From CAXPZW01 sp049594615 (lineage in GTDB: Bacteria; Bacteroidota; Bacteroidia; Flavobacteriales_D; Sanyastnellaceae): a stretch of DNA of 26,978 nt. This document shows, in pieces, positions 13,806-22,427 of this stretch; the first letter of the stretch is position 1, and every line of letters starts with the position of its first letter. Location of the stretch: the NCBI GenBank assembly GCA_049594615.1, contig JBMYJR010000039.1:1-26978 (forward strand). Reading direction: 5' to 3'. The notes beneath the pieces were generated by a model, which searched no databases, was not told the DNA's origin, and worked only from the letters and a program-made list of their open reading frames with translations. A program made the translations under genes and the position numbers.

Positions 13806-16181
13806 ATGTATGTACTAAAACGAGACGGTCGCAAAGAGGCAGTGAAATTTGACAAGATCACCGCCCGCATCAAGAAATTGTGCTACGGATTGAACGTAGC
13901 AGTAGATCCCACCAAGATTGCCATGAAGGTAATCGAAGGGGTGTACGACGGGGTAACCACCACCGAATTGGACAACCTGGCCGCAGAGATTGCAGCCACC
14001 AATACGGTGACCCACCCCGATTATGCATTGTTGGCATCGCGCATTGCGGTGAGCAACCTGCACAAGAACACCAAAAAGTCGTTCTCGCAAACCATGATGG
14101 ACCTCCACAACTACGTGGATCCTGTGACCAACGAGCGCGCGTCCCTCATCGCAGATGATGTGGCCCAGCTCATTCAGGACAACGCCGAGATCCTCGACTC
14201 GACCATCATCTACGACCGTGACTTCAGCTTCGATTTCTTCGGGTTCAAGACCCTGGAGCGTTCGTACCTGTTGAAGACCGACGGTGCAGTGGCTGAGCGG
14301 CCACAACACATGTACATGCGTGTGGCCATCGGCATCCACAAAGAGGACATCGACAAGGCTGTCGAGACGTACAACGCCATGAGTGAGGGCTGGTTTACCC
14401 ACGCGACTCCTACCCTGTTCAATGCAGGTACGCCCAAGCCGCAAATGTCTTCGTGCTTCCTGCTCACCATGAAGGAGGACAGCATCCCGGGCATCTACGA
14501 TACCCTCAAGCAATGCTCGCAGATTTCGCAGAGCGCTGGCGGTATCGGTCTGAGCATCCACGACATCCGCGCGAAAGGCTCTTACATCAAGGGCACCAAC
14601 GGCACGTCAAACGGCATCGTTCCAATGCTGCGCGTGTTCAACGACACTGCGCGTTACGTAGACCAAGGGGGCGGCAAGCGCAAGGGGTCGTTTGCCATTT
14701 ACATGGAGCCTTGGCACGCCGACGTGTTCGACTTCCTCGACCTCAAGAAGAACCACGGTAAAGAAGAGCAACGTGCACGCGACCTGTTCTACGCCATGTG
14801 GATTCCGGATCTGTTCATGGAGCGTGTCCAGGCAGACGGAGATTGGACCATGATGTGTCCGAACGAATGCCCGGGCCTCTCGGATGTCTACGGCAAGGAA
14901 TTCGTAGAGCTCTACGAGCGTTACGAGAAGGAAGGCCGCGGTCGAAAGACCATCAAAGCCCAAGAGCTCTGGTTCAAAATCTGCGAATCGCAAATCGAGA
15001 CCGGCACCCCGTACATGCTGTACAAGGATGCCGCCAACGAGAAGAGCAACCAAAAGAACCTCGGTACCATCAAGTCTTCGAACCTGTGTACCGAAATCAT
15101 GGAGTACACCTCTCCCGATGAGGTAGCGGTGTGCAACCTGGCCAGCATCGCGCTGCCCAAGTTTGTGAAGGAAGACGGCACCTTCGACCACGACCGCCTC
15201 TTTGAGGTGTCGTACCAAGCGACCGTCAACCTCAACCGCATCATCGACCGCAACTACTACCCGGTTCCTGAGGCGCGCAACTCCAACATGCGTCACCGTC
15301 CAATTGGTATCGGTGTGCAAGGCTTGGCGGACACCTTCATTCTGATGCGTCATCCGTTTGACTCCGAGGAAGCCCGCAATTTGAACAAGGAAGTCTTCGA
15401 GACCATCTACTACGCCGCACTCACCGCGTCGAAAGACCAAGCAAAAGAAGAAGGGCACTACGAGTCGTTCCCAGGTTCTCCAGCATCGGAGGGCATCCTG
15501 CAGCACGACATGTGGAACGTGACCCCATCGGACCGCTGGGAGTGGGACCTGCTCAAAGAAGAGATCAAGGAGCACGGCCTGCGCAACTCGCTGCTGCTCG
15601 CACCGATGCCTACCGCATCGACTGCACAGATCTTGGGCAACAACGAGTGCTTCGAGCCGTACACCTCGAACATCTACACCCGCCGTACCCTGAGCGGCGA
15701 GTTCATCGTGGTCAACAAGCACCTGCTGCGCGACCTCAACAAACTCGGCCTCTGGAACGAGGAAATGAAGAACAAGCTGATCGCCGCCAACGGCAGCGTG
15801 CAGCACATCGACGAAGTGCCCGAGAATCTCAAGGAGCTGTACCGCACCGCATGGGAGATCTCGCAGAAGTCAATCTTGGAGATGGCCGCCGACCGCGGGG
15901 CTTTCATCGACCAGTCGCAATCGCTGAACGTGTTCATGGAGAATGCCGATTTCAGCAAGCTGACCTCTATGCACTTTTACGGATGGAAGAAAGGCCTCAA
16001 GACCGGTATGTACTACCTGCGTACCAAAGCGGCCACCGACGCCATCAAGTTCACTGTCGAGAAAAAGTACAAGGAAGAACCAACCCAGGTGGCCAAGACC
16101 GCCGAGGAACGCGCCGAGCAGGAAGCCGTCATGGCTTGCAGCATCGAAAACGGACCGGACTGCGAGATGTGCGGTTCATGA
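13806..16181 (+). CDS. nrdA: Class Ia ribonucleoside-diphosphate reductase, large (alpha) subunit
   Basis: The 791-residue catalytic subunit reduces NDPs to dNDPs in the cytoplasm. It begins with an ATP-cone (about 1-90; YVLKRDGRKEAVKFDKI), the allosteric activity site, so dATP feedback is expected. Catalytic residues: the disulfide pair C217 (MSSCFLL) and C443 (VAVCNLAS), the thiyl-radical cysteine C428 with N426 and E430 (NLCTEI), and the C-terminal shuttle cysteines in DCEMCGS at the very end. TPTLFNAGTP, SAGGIGLS and the PMPTAS loop are also present. The length is normal. A GGAGG site precedes the ATG and a strong terminator follows the stop. It works with NrdB just upstream. Confidence 0.98.
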   Translation: MYVLKRDGRKEAVKFDKITARIKKLCYGLNVAVDPTKIAMKVIEGVYDGVTTTELDNLAAEIAATNTVTHPDYALLASRIAVSNLHKNTKKSFSQTMMDLHNYVDPVTNERASLIADDVAQLIQDNAEILDSTIIYDRDFSFDFFGFKTLERSYLLKTDGAVAERPQHMYMRVAIGIHKEDIDKAVETYNAMSEGWFTHATPTLFNAGTPKPQMSSCFLLTMKEDSIPGIYDTLKQCSQISQSAGGIGLSIHDIRAKGSYIKGTNGTSNGIVPMLRVFNDTARYVDQGGGKRKGSFAIYMEPWHADVFDFLDLKKNHGKEEQRARDLFYAMWIPDLFMERVQADGDWTMMCPNECPGLSDVYGKEFVELYERYEKEGRGRKTIKAQELWFKICESQIETGTPYMLYKDAANEKSNQKNLGTIKSSNLCTEIMEYTSPDEVAVCNLASIALPKFVKEDGTFDHDRLFEVSYQATVNLNRIIDRNYYPVPEARNSNMRHRPIGIGVQGLADTFILMRHPFDSEEARNLNKEVFETIYYAALTASKDQAKEEGHYESFPGSPASEGILQHDMWNVTPSDRWEWDLLKEEIKEHGLRNSLLLAPMPTASTAQILGNNECFEPYTSNIYTRRTLSGEFIVVNKHLLRDLNKLGLWNEEMKNKLIAANGSVQHIDEVPENLKELYRTAWEISQKSILEMAADRGAFIDQSQSLNVFMENADFSKLTSMHFYGWKKGLKTGMYYLRTKAATDAIKFTVEKKYKEEPTQVAKTAEERAEQEAVMACSIENGPDCEMCGS

Positions 16182-16218
16182 TCCAGCGCTAAAACGTTCT
16201 GATTTGGATGATGAAAAC

Positions 16219-16248
16219 GGGCCGTCCCTTTTGGGGCGGCCTTTTTTT
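16219..16248 (+). terminator. Rho-independent terminator of nrdBA
   Basis: GGCCGTCCC (16220-16228) pairs with GGGGCGGCC (16233-16241), 9 bp with one G-T pair and a TTTT loop, followed by seven Ts. It lies about 40 bases after the nrdA stop. Confidence 0.9.
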
Positions 16249-16281
16249 GTTCTAATTTCTCTGTCCCCTATACCTCTTGTC

Positions 16282-17133
16282 ATGTTTCGATTGACCTTAT
16301 TGGCACTGTTGTTTCCCGCAATGGCCCTGGCCCAATCCCCCGAAGCGAGCGTGGTGCTCGAAGAAGTTGCCATCCCCGGCGATGTCGCCACTACCCTGGA
16401 TGCCGCCCTTGGAGCACCTGCACGCACCTTCCGTTTGTACGCGGTGATTCCGGATAATTATGAACTCCAAATCGTCTTCGGTGACCAAACTGACGACTTG
16501 GCGATCAATAGCACCGGAGGCTTTTACCAAGCCTTGCTTGGTGGTCCTACTGCTGAATTCATAGACCCCGATCAAGTGGCGCTCTTTCCTGAGCTTGGCT
16601 ACGATTCGTGGTTGACCATTGGTGACGATGATGCCGATGGCAACATGTCGGTGCTCTATCCCTTTGAAGCCGTATTTGCTGGCTGGGAGCTTGGAGGCGA
16701 CCTGTTGATCAACGATATGTTCGGCGGAGGCGTGCTCATATCCACCTTCGGCATGAACTCCCAAAGCACGGGCGATGCGGACGGCAAAGTCCTCATCGGA
16801 CAATTCACCGTGGCCGGCGATGTCTTTGGCCAGGTGAACTTTCAAATCCGTCGCTTGAACCCGGACGGTTCCATCTACGACCCCCCCGGCGACGATGTGA
16901 GTGAAACCGAGGTGTTCGTGGACATGGACTTCAGTTCGATCATCCCCGACACCTCCTTGTGCGAGACCGACCTCAACGGCGACAACAAGACAGACACCGA
17001 TGACTTGTTGATCGTCATTGGCGACTTCGGTTGCGCTACCCTGACTTGCATCGGCGATTTGAACGCTTCGGATTCGGTGGATGCTGCAGATGTGCTGTTC
17101 CTGCTTAGTGCCTTTGGTACTGATTGTGAATGA
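16282..17133 (+). CDS. Secreted protein with two dockerin-like Ca-binding repeats
   Basis: The 283-residue protein begins at ATG 16282 with a signal peptide (MFRLTLLALLFPAMALAQ). The middle (about 20-222) is acidic, poor in lysine and unfamiliar, with beta-rich character. The last 57 residues carry two EF-hand-like repeats 29 residues apart, starting at D230 (DLNGDNKTDTDDLLIVIGDF) and D259 (DLNASDSVDAADVLFLLSAF), each followed by FG and a cysteine. These match dockerin type I-like loops (DxNxDxxxxxxD); the second has lost some Ca ligands. The pattern C..DLN...FGC..C.GDLN...FGTDC occurs in exported proteins of several aquatic bacteria. The protein has no obvious T9SS tail after it. The role is unknown; cell-surface or extracellular assembly is plausible. 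It stands alone behind the nrdA terminator. Confidence 0.8.
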   Translation: MFRLTLLALLFPAMALAQSPEASVVLEEVAIPGDVATTLDAALGAPARTFRLYAVIPDNYELQIVFGDQTDDLAINSTGGFYQALLGGPTAEFIDPDQVALFPELGYDSWLTIGDDDADGNMSVLYPFEAVFAGWELGGDLLINDMFGGGVLISTFGMNSQSTGDADGKVLIGQFTVAGDVFGQVNFQIRRLNPDGSIYDPPGDDVSETEVFVDMDFSSIIPDTSLCETDLNGDNKTDTDDLLIVIGDFGCATLTCIGDLNASDSVDAADVLFLLSAFGTDCE

Positions 17134-17140
17134 TGCCATA

Positions 17141-17165
17141 TTGCGCCCTGCAAATGGGCGCGCAA
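17141..17165 (+). terminator. Hairpin after dockerin-like gene, possible terminator
   Basis: TTGCGCCC (17141-17148) pairs with GGGCGCGCAA (17156-17165) with a 2-base bulge around a 7-base loop. Only a weak T-containing tail (GTCTTGT) follows. It lies 8 bases after the stop. Confidence 0.4.
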
Positions 17166-17168
17166 GTC

Positions 17169-17200
17169 TTGTAGGTCTAACGACGTTGGGAGGACCTTTG
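17169..17200 (+). promoter_or_regulatory. Candidate promoter for hemA-hemCD
   Basis: TTG at 17169-17171, a 21-base spacer and GACCTTTG at 17193-17200 (one mismatch from TAnnTTTG) match the flavobacterial -33/-7 layout. This gives a leader of about 75-80 bases before the hemA ATG. A second box-like TTCCTTTG lies at 17250-17257. Confidence 0.4.
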
Positions 17201-17282
17201 TTAGGACTGAAACTGACATTGAGGTGACAACCCCACGCGACACACTGCGTTCCTTTGCTAAGTCATTACTGATTTGGTGTAC

Positions 17283-18512
17283 ATGCAGGAACTGAAAGTT
17301 ATCTCACTTTCGCATAAGCAAATTCCGCTGGAGGTCATCGGCCAATTCCACGTGGAGGCTGATCGGGTAGATGCCATCTTGGCCGACATCCGACACCGCT
17401 ACCTCATTGACGAGATTTTCTACCTGAGCACCTGCAACCGCATTGAGTTGGTGTTCGTGTTCAACGCCTACCTCTGTTCGGGGTTGAGCACCCAGTTGCT
17501 GCAGGAGTTTTTCCAAGGCGAGGCCGAGGAATTCCCCGAGACCATCAAGTCAGTCCTCGAAATTCACCACGGCCTCGACGCCTTGCGCCACCTGATGCGT
17601 GTGGGCTCGTCGTTGGAATCCATGTTGGTGGGCGAGCAAGAGATCATCACTCAATTGCGCAAGGCCTACGAGACCAGCACCCAGCTTGGCCACACCGGCG
17701 ACTTGCTACGTTTGGGCATGAAAAAGGTGGTGGAGACTGCCAAAAAGTGCTTTTCTAAAACCGGCATCTCTAGCAACCCTGTGAGCGTTGCGTTCTTGGC
17801 TTGGCAAAAGCTCAAGAACGCAGGTCTCAAACCCGAGGATCCGGTGCTGCTTGTGGGCGCAGGCCAAACCATGGGCAATGTAGCGCGCTTCATGCGCAAG
17901 TTTGGATGCACCGACGTGACGGTGGCCAACCGCTCGCTGGAAAACGCGCAGTCACTCGCCCAAAACTGGAATGCCATTGCGCTGGAAGAGCTGCCTGCAA
18001 AGCAGCGAGTTATGCGCGCGCTGGTGGTGTGCACCGGGGCACAAGAGCCTGTGATCACCCCTGAAGTGTTCGACGCCCTCACCGGCGGTCAGCCCTTTAG
18101 AGGCGTGGTGGTTGATTTGGGTTTGCCGGCAGATGTGGATGCCTCCATTCCAGCAAACCACCCACTCACCTACATTGATATGGTGGCCCTCAAACGCGAG
18201 GCCGACGCCAACGTGCAAAAGCGCTTGATGGAGGTCGACGCATGCGAATCCATCATCGAACGTGGACTGGAAGAGTTCGAGCTCAACTACCAGCACCGCC
18301 AAGTGGAAATCGCCATGCGCGAGATTCCCGCCAAGATCAAGGAAATCAAGGCCACAGCACTCGGCGACATCTTCGCCAGTGACCTCGAGAACCTCGACGA
18401 ACACAGTGTAGAGGTCTTGATTCGCATCTTGGATTACATGGAGAAGAAGTACATTTCGGTACCCATGAAAATGGCCCGTGAGGTCATCATGGACTCCGTC
18501 CAAAAAAACTGA
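17283..18512 (+). CDS. hemA: Glutamyl-tRNA reductase
   Basis: The 409-residue enzyme reduces Glu-tRNA to glutamate-1-semialdehyde with NADPH, the first committed step of C5-pathway heme synthesis. The N-terminal catalytic domain has SHKQIPLEVIGQF and the nucleophile C51 in LSTCNRIE. The RVGSSLESMLVGEQEIITQ block and NPVSVAFLAWQ follow. A Rossmann domain starts near 180 (VLLVGAGQTMGNVARFM), and the dimerisation helices are at the C-terminus. The ATG at 17283 starts the conserved part; in-frame TTG/GTG codons just before it add only two or three residues. It is followed after one base by hemCD, clearly an operon. The presence of hemA shows that this organism makes tetrapyrroles from glutamate. 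Confidence 0.96.
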   Translation: MQELKVISLSHKQIPLEVIGQFHVEADRVDAILADIRHRYLIDEIFYLSTCNRIELVFVFNAYLCSGLSTQLLQEFFQGEAEEFPETIKSVLEIHHGLDALRHLMRVGSSLESMLVGEQEIITQLRKAYETSTQLGHTGDLLRLGMKKVVETAKKCFSKTGISSNPVSVAFLAWQKLKNAGLKPEDPVLLVGAGQTMGNVARFMRKFGCTDVTVANRSLENAQSLAQNWNAIALEELPAKQRVMRALVVCTGAQEPVITPEVFDALTGGQPFRGVVVDLGLPADVDASIPANHPLTYIDMVALKREADANVQKRLMEVDACESIIERGLEEFELNYQHRQVEIAMREIPAKIKEIKATALGDIFASDLENLDEHSVEVLIRILDYMEKKYISVPMKMAREVIMDSVQKN

Positions 18513-18513
18513 T

Positions 18514-20082
18514 TTGAACACCCCCATTGTGATTGGATCGCGGGGCAGCCGATTGGCGCTCTGGCAAGCGAACCACGTGCAGTCTGTCTTGACGGCAAAC
18601 GGCCATTCCTCCGAAATCAAGATCATCCAAACCCGCGGTGATCGGATCCAAGATTTGAGCTTCGATAAGCTTGAGGGCAAGGGGTTCTTCACCAAGGAGA
18701 TCGAAGCTGCGCTTCTGAGCGGGGAGATCGATTTGGCTGTTCACTCCCACAAAGACCTGGAAACCAGCCAGCCGGAAGGCTTGGGCATTGCAGCTGTTTC
18801 GGCCCGCGCTGACCACCGCGATGTACTGGTGATTCGCAATGCGGTATTGGACCCTGCGCAAAGGTGGGGGTTGCCTGAGCATGCGCGCGTCGGTACAAGT
18901 TCTGCCCGCCGCAAAGGACAACTGCATTTTTACCGCCCAGACGCGCAGACCGTGGACATCCGTGGCAACGTGCCCACCCGCTTGCGCAAACTTTTTGATG
19001 AAGGCCTGGATGCCATTGTGCTTGCCAAAGCGGGCCTCGACCGCTTGGAGTTGGTACCCGAAGATGCGCAGGTTGTGCCCTTGGACCCCAAGGCGTTTGT
19101 GCCTGCCCCGGCGCAAGGGGCTTTGGCCATTCAAATCCGCGAAGACGAGCAGGCCCTGCGCGACGTCCTCCAAGTGCTCAACGACGATACCGCCAAGGCT
19201 TGCACTGAACTCGAACGCGAAATTCTCGCAGGGCTGGATGGAGGCTGTCAGCTGCCTTTTGGAGCCAGCGCCATCCAAAATGGAGACCGTTTCGAATTGG
19301 ACGTGGCCTATGCACCCGAAGTAGATGCGCCGTTGCGCATGCTCCATTTGTCGGGCACAGCGCAAGATCAACTGGCTCAGCAAGCGCTGCATTGGCTGAA
19401 AGGAGGTGCGCATCCCACCCCTGCGGTATACTTATCACGCCACGCCAAAGATGCCGGACATTTGCCGGACATGTTTGAACGCTGGTCCATCCCCTTTGAG
19501 GCCCAGAGTCAAATCGAAATCCGAACCGTCAAAGGCGCTTTGCCTGAAGGTCCGTTTGATTGGGTGTTCTTCAGCTCGCGCAATGCAGTGGATGCCTTTT
19601 TTGCCCAGCATGCACTTCTATCGGGGCAAAAAGTGGGGGCCATTGGTCCAGGCACAGCGCGCAAGCTGGAACGCCATTGCACCCTAGATTTTGTAGGAAA
19701 AGGCACCGAAACCGACCAAACCGCGCACGACTTTGCTGCCCATGTGGGAGACGCAAGCGTGCTGTTTGCCGTGGGCAACCGTTCGCGACGTACAGTGCAA
19801 GCTGCTTTGCCTGCCGAGCAAGTCACCGAGTTGACGGTCTACGAAACAGCGTACGTACCCCAACGCGTAGAAACGCCTGAAATCGCAGTATTCACCAGCC
19901 CTTCCAACGTGGAGGCCTTCGCCGAGGCCAATGCATTTGCCCCCGGCATAAAGACGATCGCAGCGGGGCGTGCCACGGCCCAAGCACTGCAATCCAAAGG
20001 TGTAGAGCCCAGCGCAGTGCTCACTTCGATGTCTTCCGCAGCAGTGGCCCGTGCAATTTTTACAGAAATGCTAGGTTTATAG
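18514..20082 (+). CDS. hemCD: Fused hydroxymethylbilane synthase / uroporphyrinogen-III synthase
   Basis: The 522-residue protein joins two consecutive heme enzymes. Residues about 4-300 are HemC: IGSRGSRLALWQ, catalytic Asp (about D81) in HSHKDL, GTSSARRKGQL, DIRGNVPTRL, and the dipyrromethane-cofactor cysteine C245 in LDGGCQLPFGA. Residues about 302-522 are HemD-like: FSSRNAVDAFF, AIGPGTARKLE, FTSPSNVEAF and AAGRATAQAL. There is no stop or frameshift between them. HemD is a poorly conserved family, but these landmarks fit. No ATG is available at the 5' end: TTG 18514 begins the conserved N-terminus one base after the hemA stop, and GTG 18478 inside hemA is the alternative. Fusion could channel unstable hydroxymethylbilane to ring closure (inference). 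Confidence 0.93.
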   Translation: MNTPIVIGSRGSRLALWQANHVQSVLTANGHSSEIKIIQTRGDRIQDLSFDKLEGKGFFTKEIEAALLSGEIDLAVHSHKDLETSQPEGLGIAAVSARADHRDVLVIRNAVLDPAQRWGLPEHARVGTSSARRKGQLHFYRPDAQTVDIRGNVPTRLRKLFDEGLDAIVLAKAGLDRLELVPEDAQVVPLDPKAFVPAPAQGALAIQIREDEQALRDVLQVLNDDTAKACTELEREILAGLDGGCQLPFGASAIQNGDRFELDVAYAPEVDAPLRMLHLSGTAQDQLAQQALHWLKGGAHPTPAVYLSRHAKDAGHLPDMFERWSIPFEAQSQIEIRTVKGALPEGPFDWVFFSSRNAVDAFFAQHALLSGQKVGAIGPGTARKLERHCTLDFVGKGTETDQTAHDFAAHVGDASVLFAVGNRSRRTVQAALPAEQVTELTVYETAYVPQRVETPEIAVFTSPSNVEAFAEANAFAPGIKTIAAGRATAQALQSKGVEPSAVLTSMSSAAVARAIFTEMLGL

Positions 20083-20107
20083 TGGTGAACATGACTTTCT
20101 TCGCTCC

Positions 20108-21190
20108 ATGCCCAAACACCTTTTCCTAGGTATAGCACTGCTGCTCGGATTGGTTTCCAACGCACAGATTTCCGCTCCGAAGTATTCCAACGAGTTCCTC
20201 GCCATTGGTGTAGGCGCGCGCGCCTTGGCCATGTCGGGTTCTGTGGTGTCTTCCAACCAAGACCTGACCGCTGGGTACTGGAACCCCGCAGGCCTCACCG
20301 GGATTGCTCAAGACATGCAGGTGGGCTACATGCACGCCGATTACTTTGCGGGCATCGCCAAGTTTGATTACGCCGGCATCGCCAAGCGCATGGACGATGA
20401 AAGTGCGGCCTCGCTCAGCATCATGCGTTTTGGGGTGGACGACATCCCCAACACCCTCGATCTTTTGGACGCCGAGGGCAACATCGATTACGATCGCATC
20501 AGCGTGTTTTCAGCGAGCGATTATGCCTTTGTGTTCTCCTACGCGCGGAACTTGCCCGTGGAAGGCTTGACCTTGGGCGGTTCGGCCAAGGTGATCTACC
20601 GCCAAGTGGGCAGCTTTGCGCAAGCCTGGGGCTTTGGCTTGGATGCTGGTCTGCGCTACAAATGGCGCAATTGGGACCTCGGACTCATGGCCCGTGACAT
20701 CACAAGTACGTGGAACGCCTGGTCCTTCAGCTTTGAAGAGGACGAACTGCAAACCCTTCTGGTGACCGACAACATCTTGCCGGAAAACAGCATCGAGCTT
20801 ACGCTGCCTCGTTTGATTTTCGCCGTCTCGCGCAAGTGGGAATTTCAGAACATCAGCGTGTTGGCAGAGGGCAACTTGGACGTGACCACCGACGGCCGTC
20901 GCAATGTACTGGTGAGCGCCAATCCGTTTTCGATTGATCCGCATATGGGTGTGGAGATCGGGTACAAGAACCGCTTGTTCTTGCGCGGCGGTGCAGGCAG
21001 CTTGCAACAAGTGTACGCAGGGGTAGGCGAAGAGCAGAACTGGACCTTCCAGCCGAGCGCTGGAGTGGGGCTTGCGCTCAAAGGCCTCAAGCTGGATTAC
21101 GCGTTGACCAACCTGGGTTTTGCAGGCGGTTCTAACTACACCAACATCTTCAGTGTGCGCTTCGATATTGTCAAGCGCGGTGAATCTTAG
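20108..21190 (+). CDS. PorV/PorQ-family outer-membrane beta-barrel protein
   Basis: The 360-residue protein starts at ATG 20108 with a signal peptide (MPKHLFLGIALLLGLVSNAQ) and continues as a predicted outer-membrane barrel of alternating amphipathic strands. The N-terminal stretch NEFLAIGVGARALAMSGSVV followed by AGYWNPAGL is the hallmark of the PorV/PorQ (UPF0164/FadL-like) group; in Bacteroidota PorV and PorQ serve type IX secretion, but many paralogues have unknown roles. I cannot assign it to PorV or PorQ specifically. It lies 25 bases after hemCD in the same direction and could be read from the same transcript, without an obvious functional link. The stop overlaps that of ctaA on the other strand (TTAG). 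Confidence 0.85.
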   Translation: MPKHLFLGIALLLGLVSNAQISAPKYSNEFLAIGVGARALAMSGSVVSSNQDLTAGYWNPAGLTGIAQDMQVGYMHADYFAGIAKFDYAGIAKRMDDESAASLSIMRFGVDDIPNTLDLLDAEGNIDYDRISVFSASDYAFVFSYARNLPVEGLTLGGSAKVIYRQVGSFAQAWGFGLDAGLRYKWRNWDLGLMARDITSTWNAWSFSFEEDELQTLLVTDNILPENSIELTLPRLIFAVSRKWEFQNISVLAEGNLDVTTDGRRNVLVSANPFSIDPHMGVEIGYKNRLFLRGGAGSLQQVYAGVGEEQNWTFQPSAGVGLALKGLKLDYALTNLGFAGGSNYTNIFSVRFDIVKRGES

Positions 21191-22230
21191 GCGATGAGCG
21201 ACTGACGTCGCCTCACCCAACTCTTTCCGAACACCAGGTACACCTGGTAGATCTGCAGGGCAAACAGGAAGATGGCAAACACCAAGTGGGTGGGTTGCAT
21301 GAATTGCGGCATGTCTGCATAGGCCAAAATCACGCCGGTGAGTACTTCCAGCCCCAGTACCCCCATGATGCCCAATTGCAGGCGCCATCCCAGTCCTTGT
21401 TGCACCACCTGCCATGCGAGGTAGCCGTTGATCAGCAATACCACTATGCTGAACGAGCGGTGAATCTTAAAGATCACCGGGAGTTGCTCAATCCATAGTT
21501 CGCGCGCCAGTCCGGCTTCATTTAAGTGGTCTACGGCCTCACGCACTTGGGTACCCATGAAGATTTGAGTCAGAGTGAGCACCACTCCTGTCAACAAAAG
21601 CGCATGCAACACTGGGGTCGAAGACACGTAGTTGCGCTTGGACGCTTTGCGATGCACCAAGGCTAACAAGGCCACCAAAAGCACAGAGCCGGCCATATGC
21701 AGGGTGATCTGTGCAGGAATCAGGTTGCCGTCTACGACCAATTTGCCCAGCCACGCAATCAGGCCTAAGACCACCATGGCCGATCCCATGAGCAGGAAGA
21801 ACCCCGGTTTGCGTTTGCGCAAGAAATACAGGACCGACAAAAAGAAGGTGAGTGCGATTGGGATGCCTGCCGCTACGCCCGAAATACGGTTCAGAAACTC
21901 AATCCAGGTATGTACTGGGTTGTAGATCGCGTAGTCGTGCTTGTCGTACTTGGTCCAGTTGGCAGCATCAAAGCCTTGGCCGGTGGTAAAGTCCTGATTG
22001 GCGGTCCAGAGTTCGCCTTGGTGAACGATCATCAGTCCGGCGTCAAATGCCTTTCCGGGGCCCCAGCTCACCTGTTCGGTGGTGGTGGGGGGGATCAAGT
22101 GACCAAAGCATTTGGGCCAATCCGGGCAACCCATGCCCGAGCCTGTGGTGCGTACCACACTGCCGGCTAGGATGACGAAAAAGACCAAACAAAGCGAGAG
22201 AAAGCAAGCGCGACGAAGGAGCGGAATCAT
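21187..22230 (-). CDS. ctaA: Heme A synthase (COX15/CtaA family)
   Basis: The 347-residue integral inner-membrane protein oxidises the C8 methyl of heme O to make heme A for cytochrome oxidase. About eight hydrophobic helices are visible. The heme-ligand histidines of the two four-helix bundles are present: H107 (VHTWIEFLNR, with catalytic Glu E111), H178 (QITLHMAGS), H257 (FKIHRSFS) and H315 (QPTHLVFA). The N-terminal GSVVRTTGSGMGCPDWPKC is the COX15 signature, including the cysteine pair C35/C41. A -7 box lies 17 bases before the ATG. It converges with the PorV/PorQ-family gene and shares its stop bases. It is the terminal heme-A step and so thematically linked to hemA-hemCD on the other strand. 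Confidence 0.95.
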   Translation of the reverse strand: MIPLLRRACFLSLCLVFFVILAGSVVRTTGSGMGCPDWPKCFGHLIPPTTTEQVSWGPGKAFDAGLMIVHQGELWTANQDFTTGQGFDAANWTKYDKHDYAIYNPVHTWIEFLNRISGVAAGIPIALTFFLSVLYFLRKRKPGFFLLMGSAMVVLGLIAWLGKLVVDGNLIPAQITLHMAGSVLLVALLALVHRKASKRNYVSSTPVLHALLLTGVVLTLTQIFMGTQVREAVDHLNEAGLARELWIEQLPVIFKIHRSFSIVVLLINGYLAWQVVQQGLGWRLQLGIMGVLGLEVLTGVILAYADMPQFMQPTHLVFAIFLFALQIYQVYLVFGKSWVRRRQSLIA

Positions 22231-22247
22231 GCACGTAAGATCTGTAA

Positions 22248-22255
22248 CAAAGGTA
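22248..22255 (-). promoter_or_regulatory. -7 box (TACCTTTG) for ctaA
   Basis: An exact TAnnTTTG match on the minus strand, 17 bases before the ctaA ATG, identical to the glyS box. No -33 TTG found. Confidence 0.5.
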
Positions 22256-22277
22256 CCTCAGAATGGGGGAAGGGCAT

Positions 22278-22303
22278 AAAAAAAGCGGCCTTTTACGGAC
22301 CGC
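22278..22303 (-). terminator. Terminator of the pseudouridine-synthase gene (minus)
   Basis: On the minus strand GCGG-T-CC pairs with GGCCGC (one bulged T) around a 6-base loop and is followed by seven Ts. It lies about 125 bases after the gene stop, just before the ctaA promoter. No gene is seen between 22256 and 22427. Confidence 0.7.
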
Positions 22304-22427
22304 ATCCCGTACCGTTTCTCACTCCTAATTCCAATGCATTGAAATACGCACAAAAGGCCGGCACGAATGCTTGCATCGCTTGCTGTGGTCTCCGACCAAG
22401 TACTCCATGGAGAATGTTGGAAAGGGG

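Noticed and set aside
14607..15806. A 399-codon open frame on the minus strand opposite nrdA
   Set aside because: Antisense shadow of the NrdA catalytic core, without independent coding evidence.
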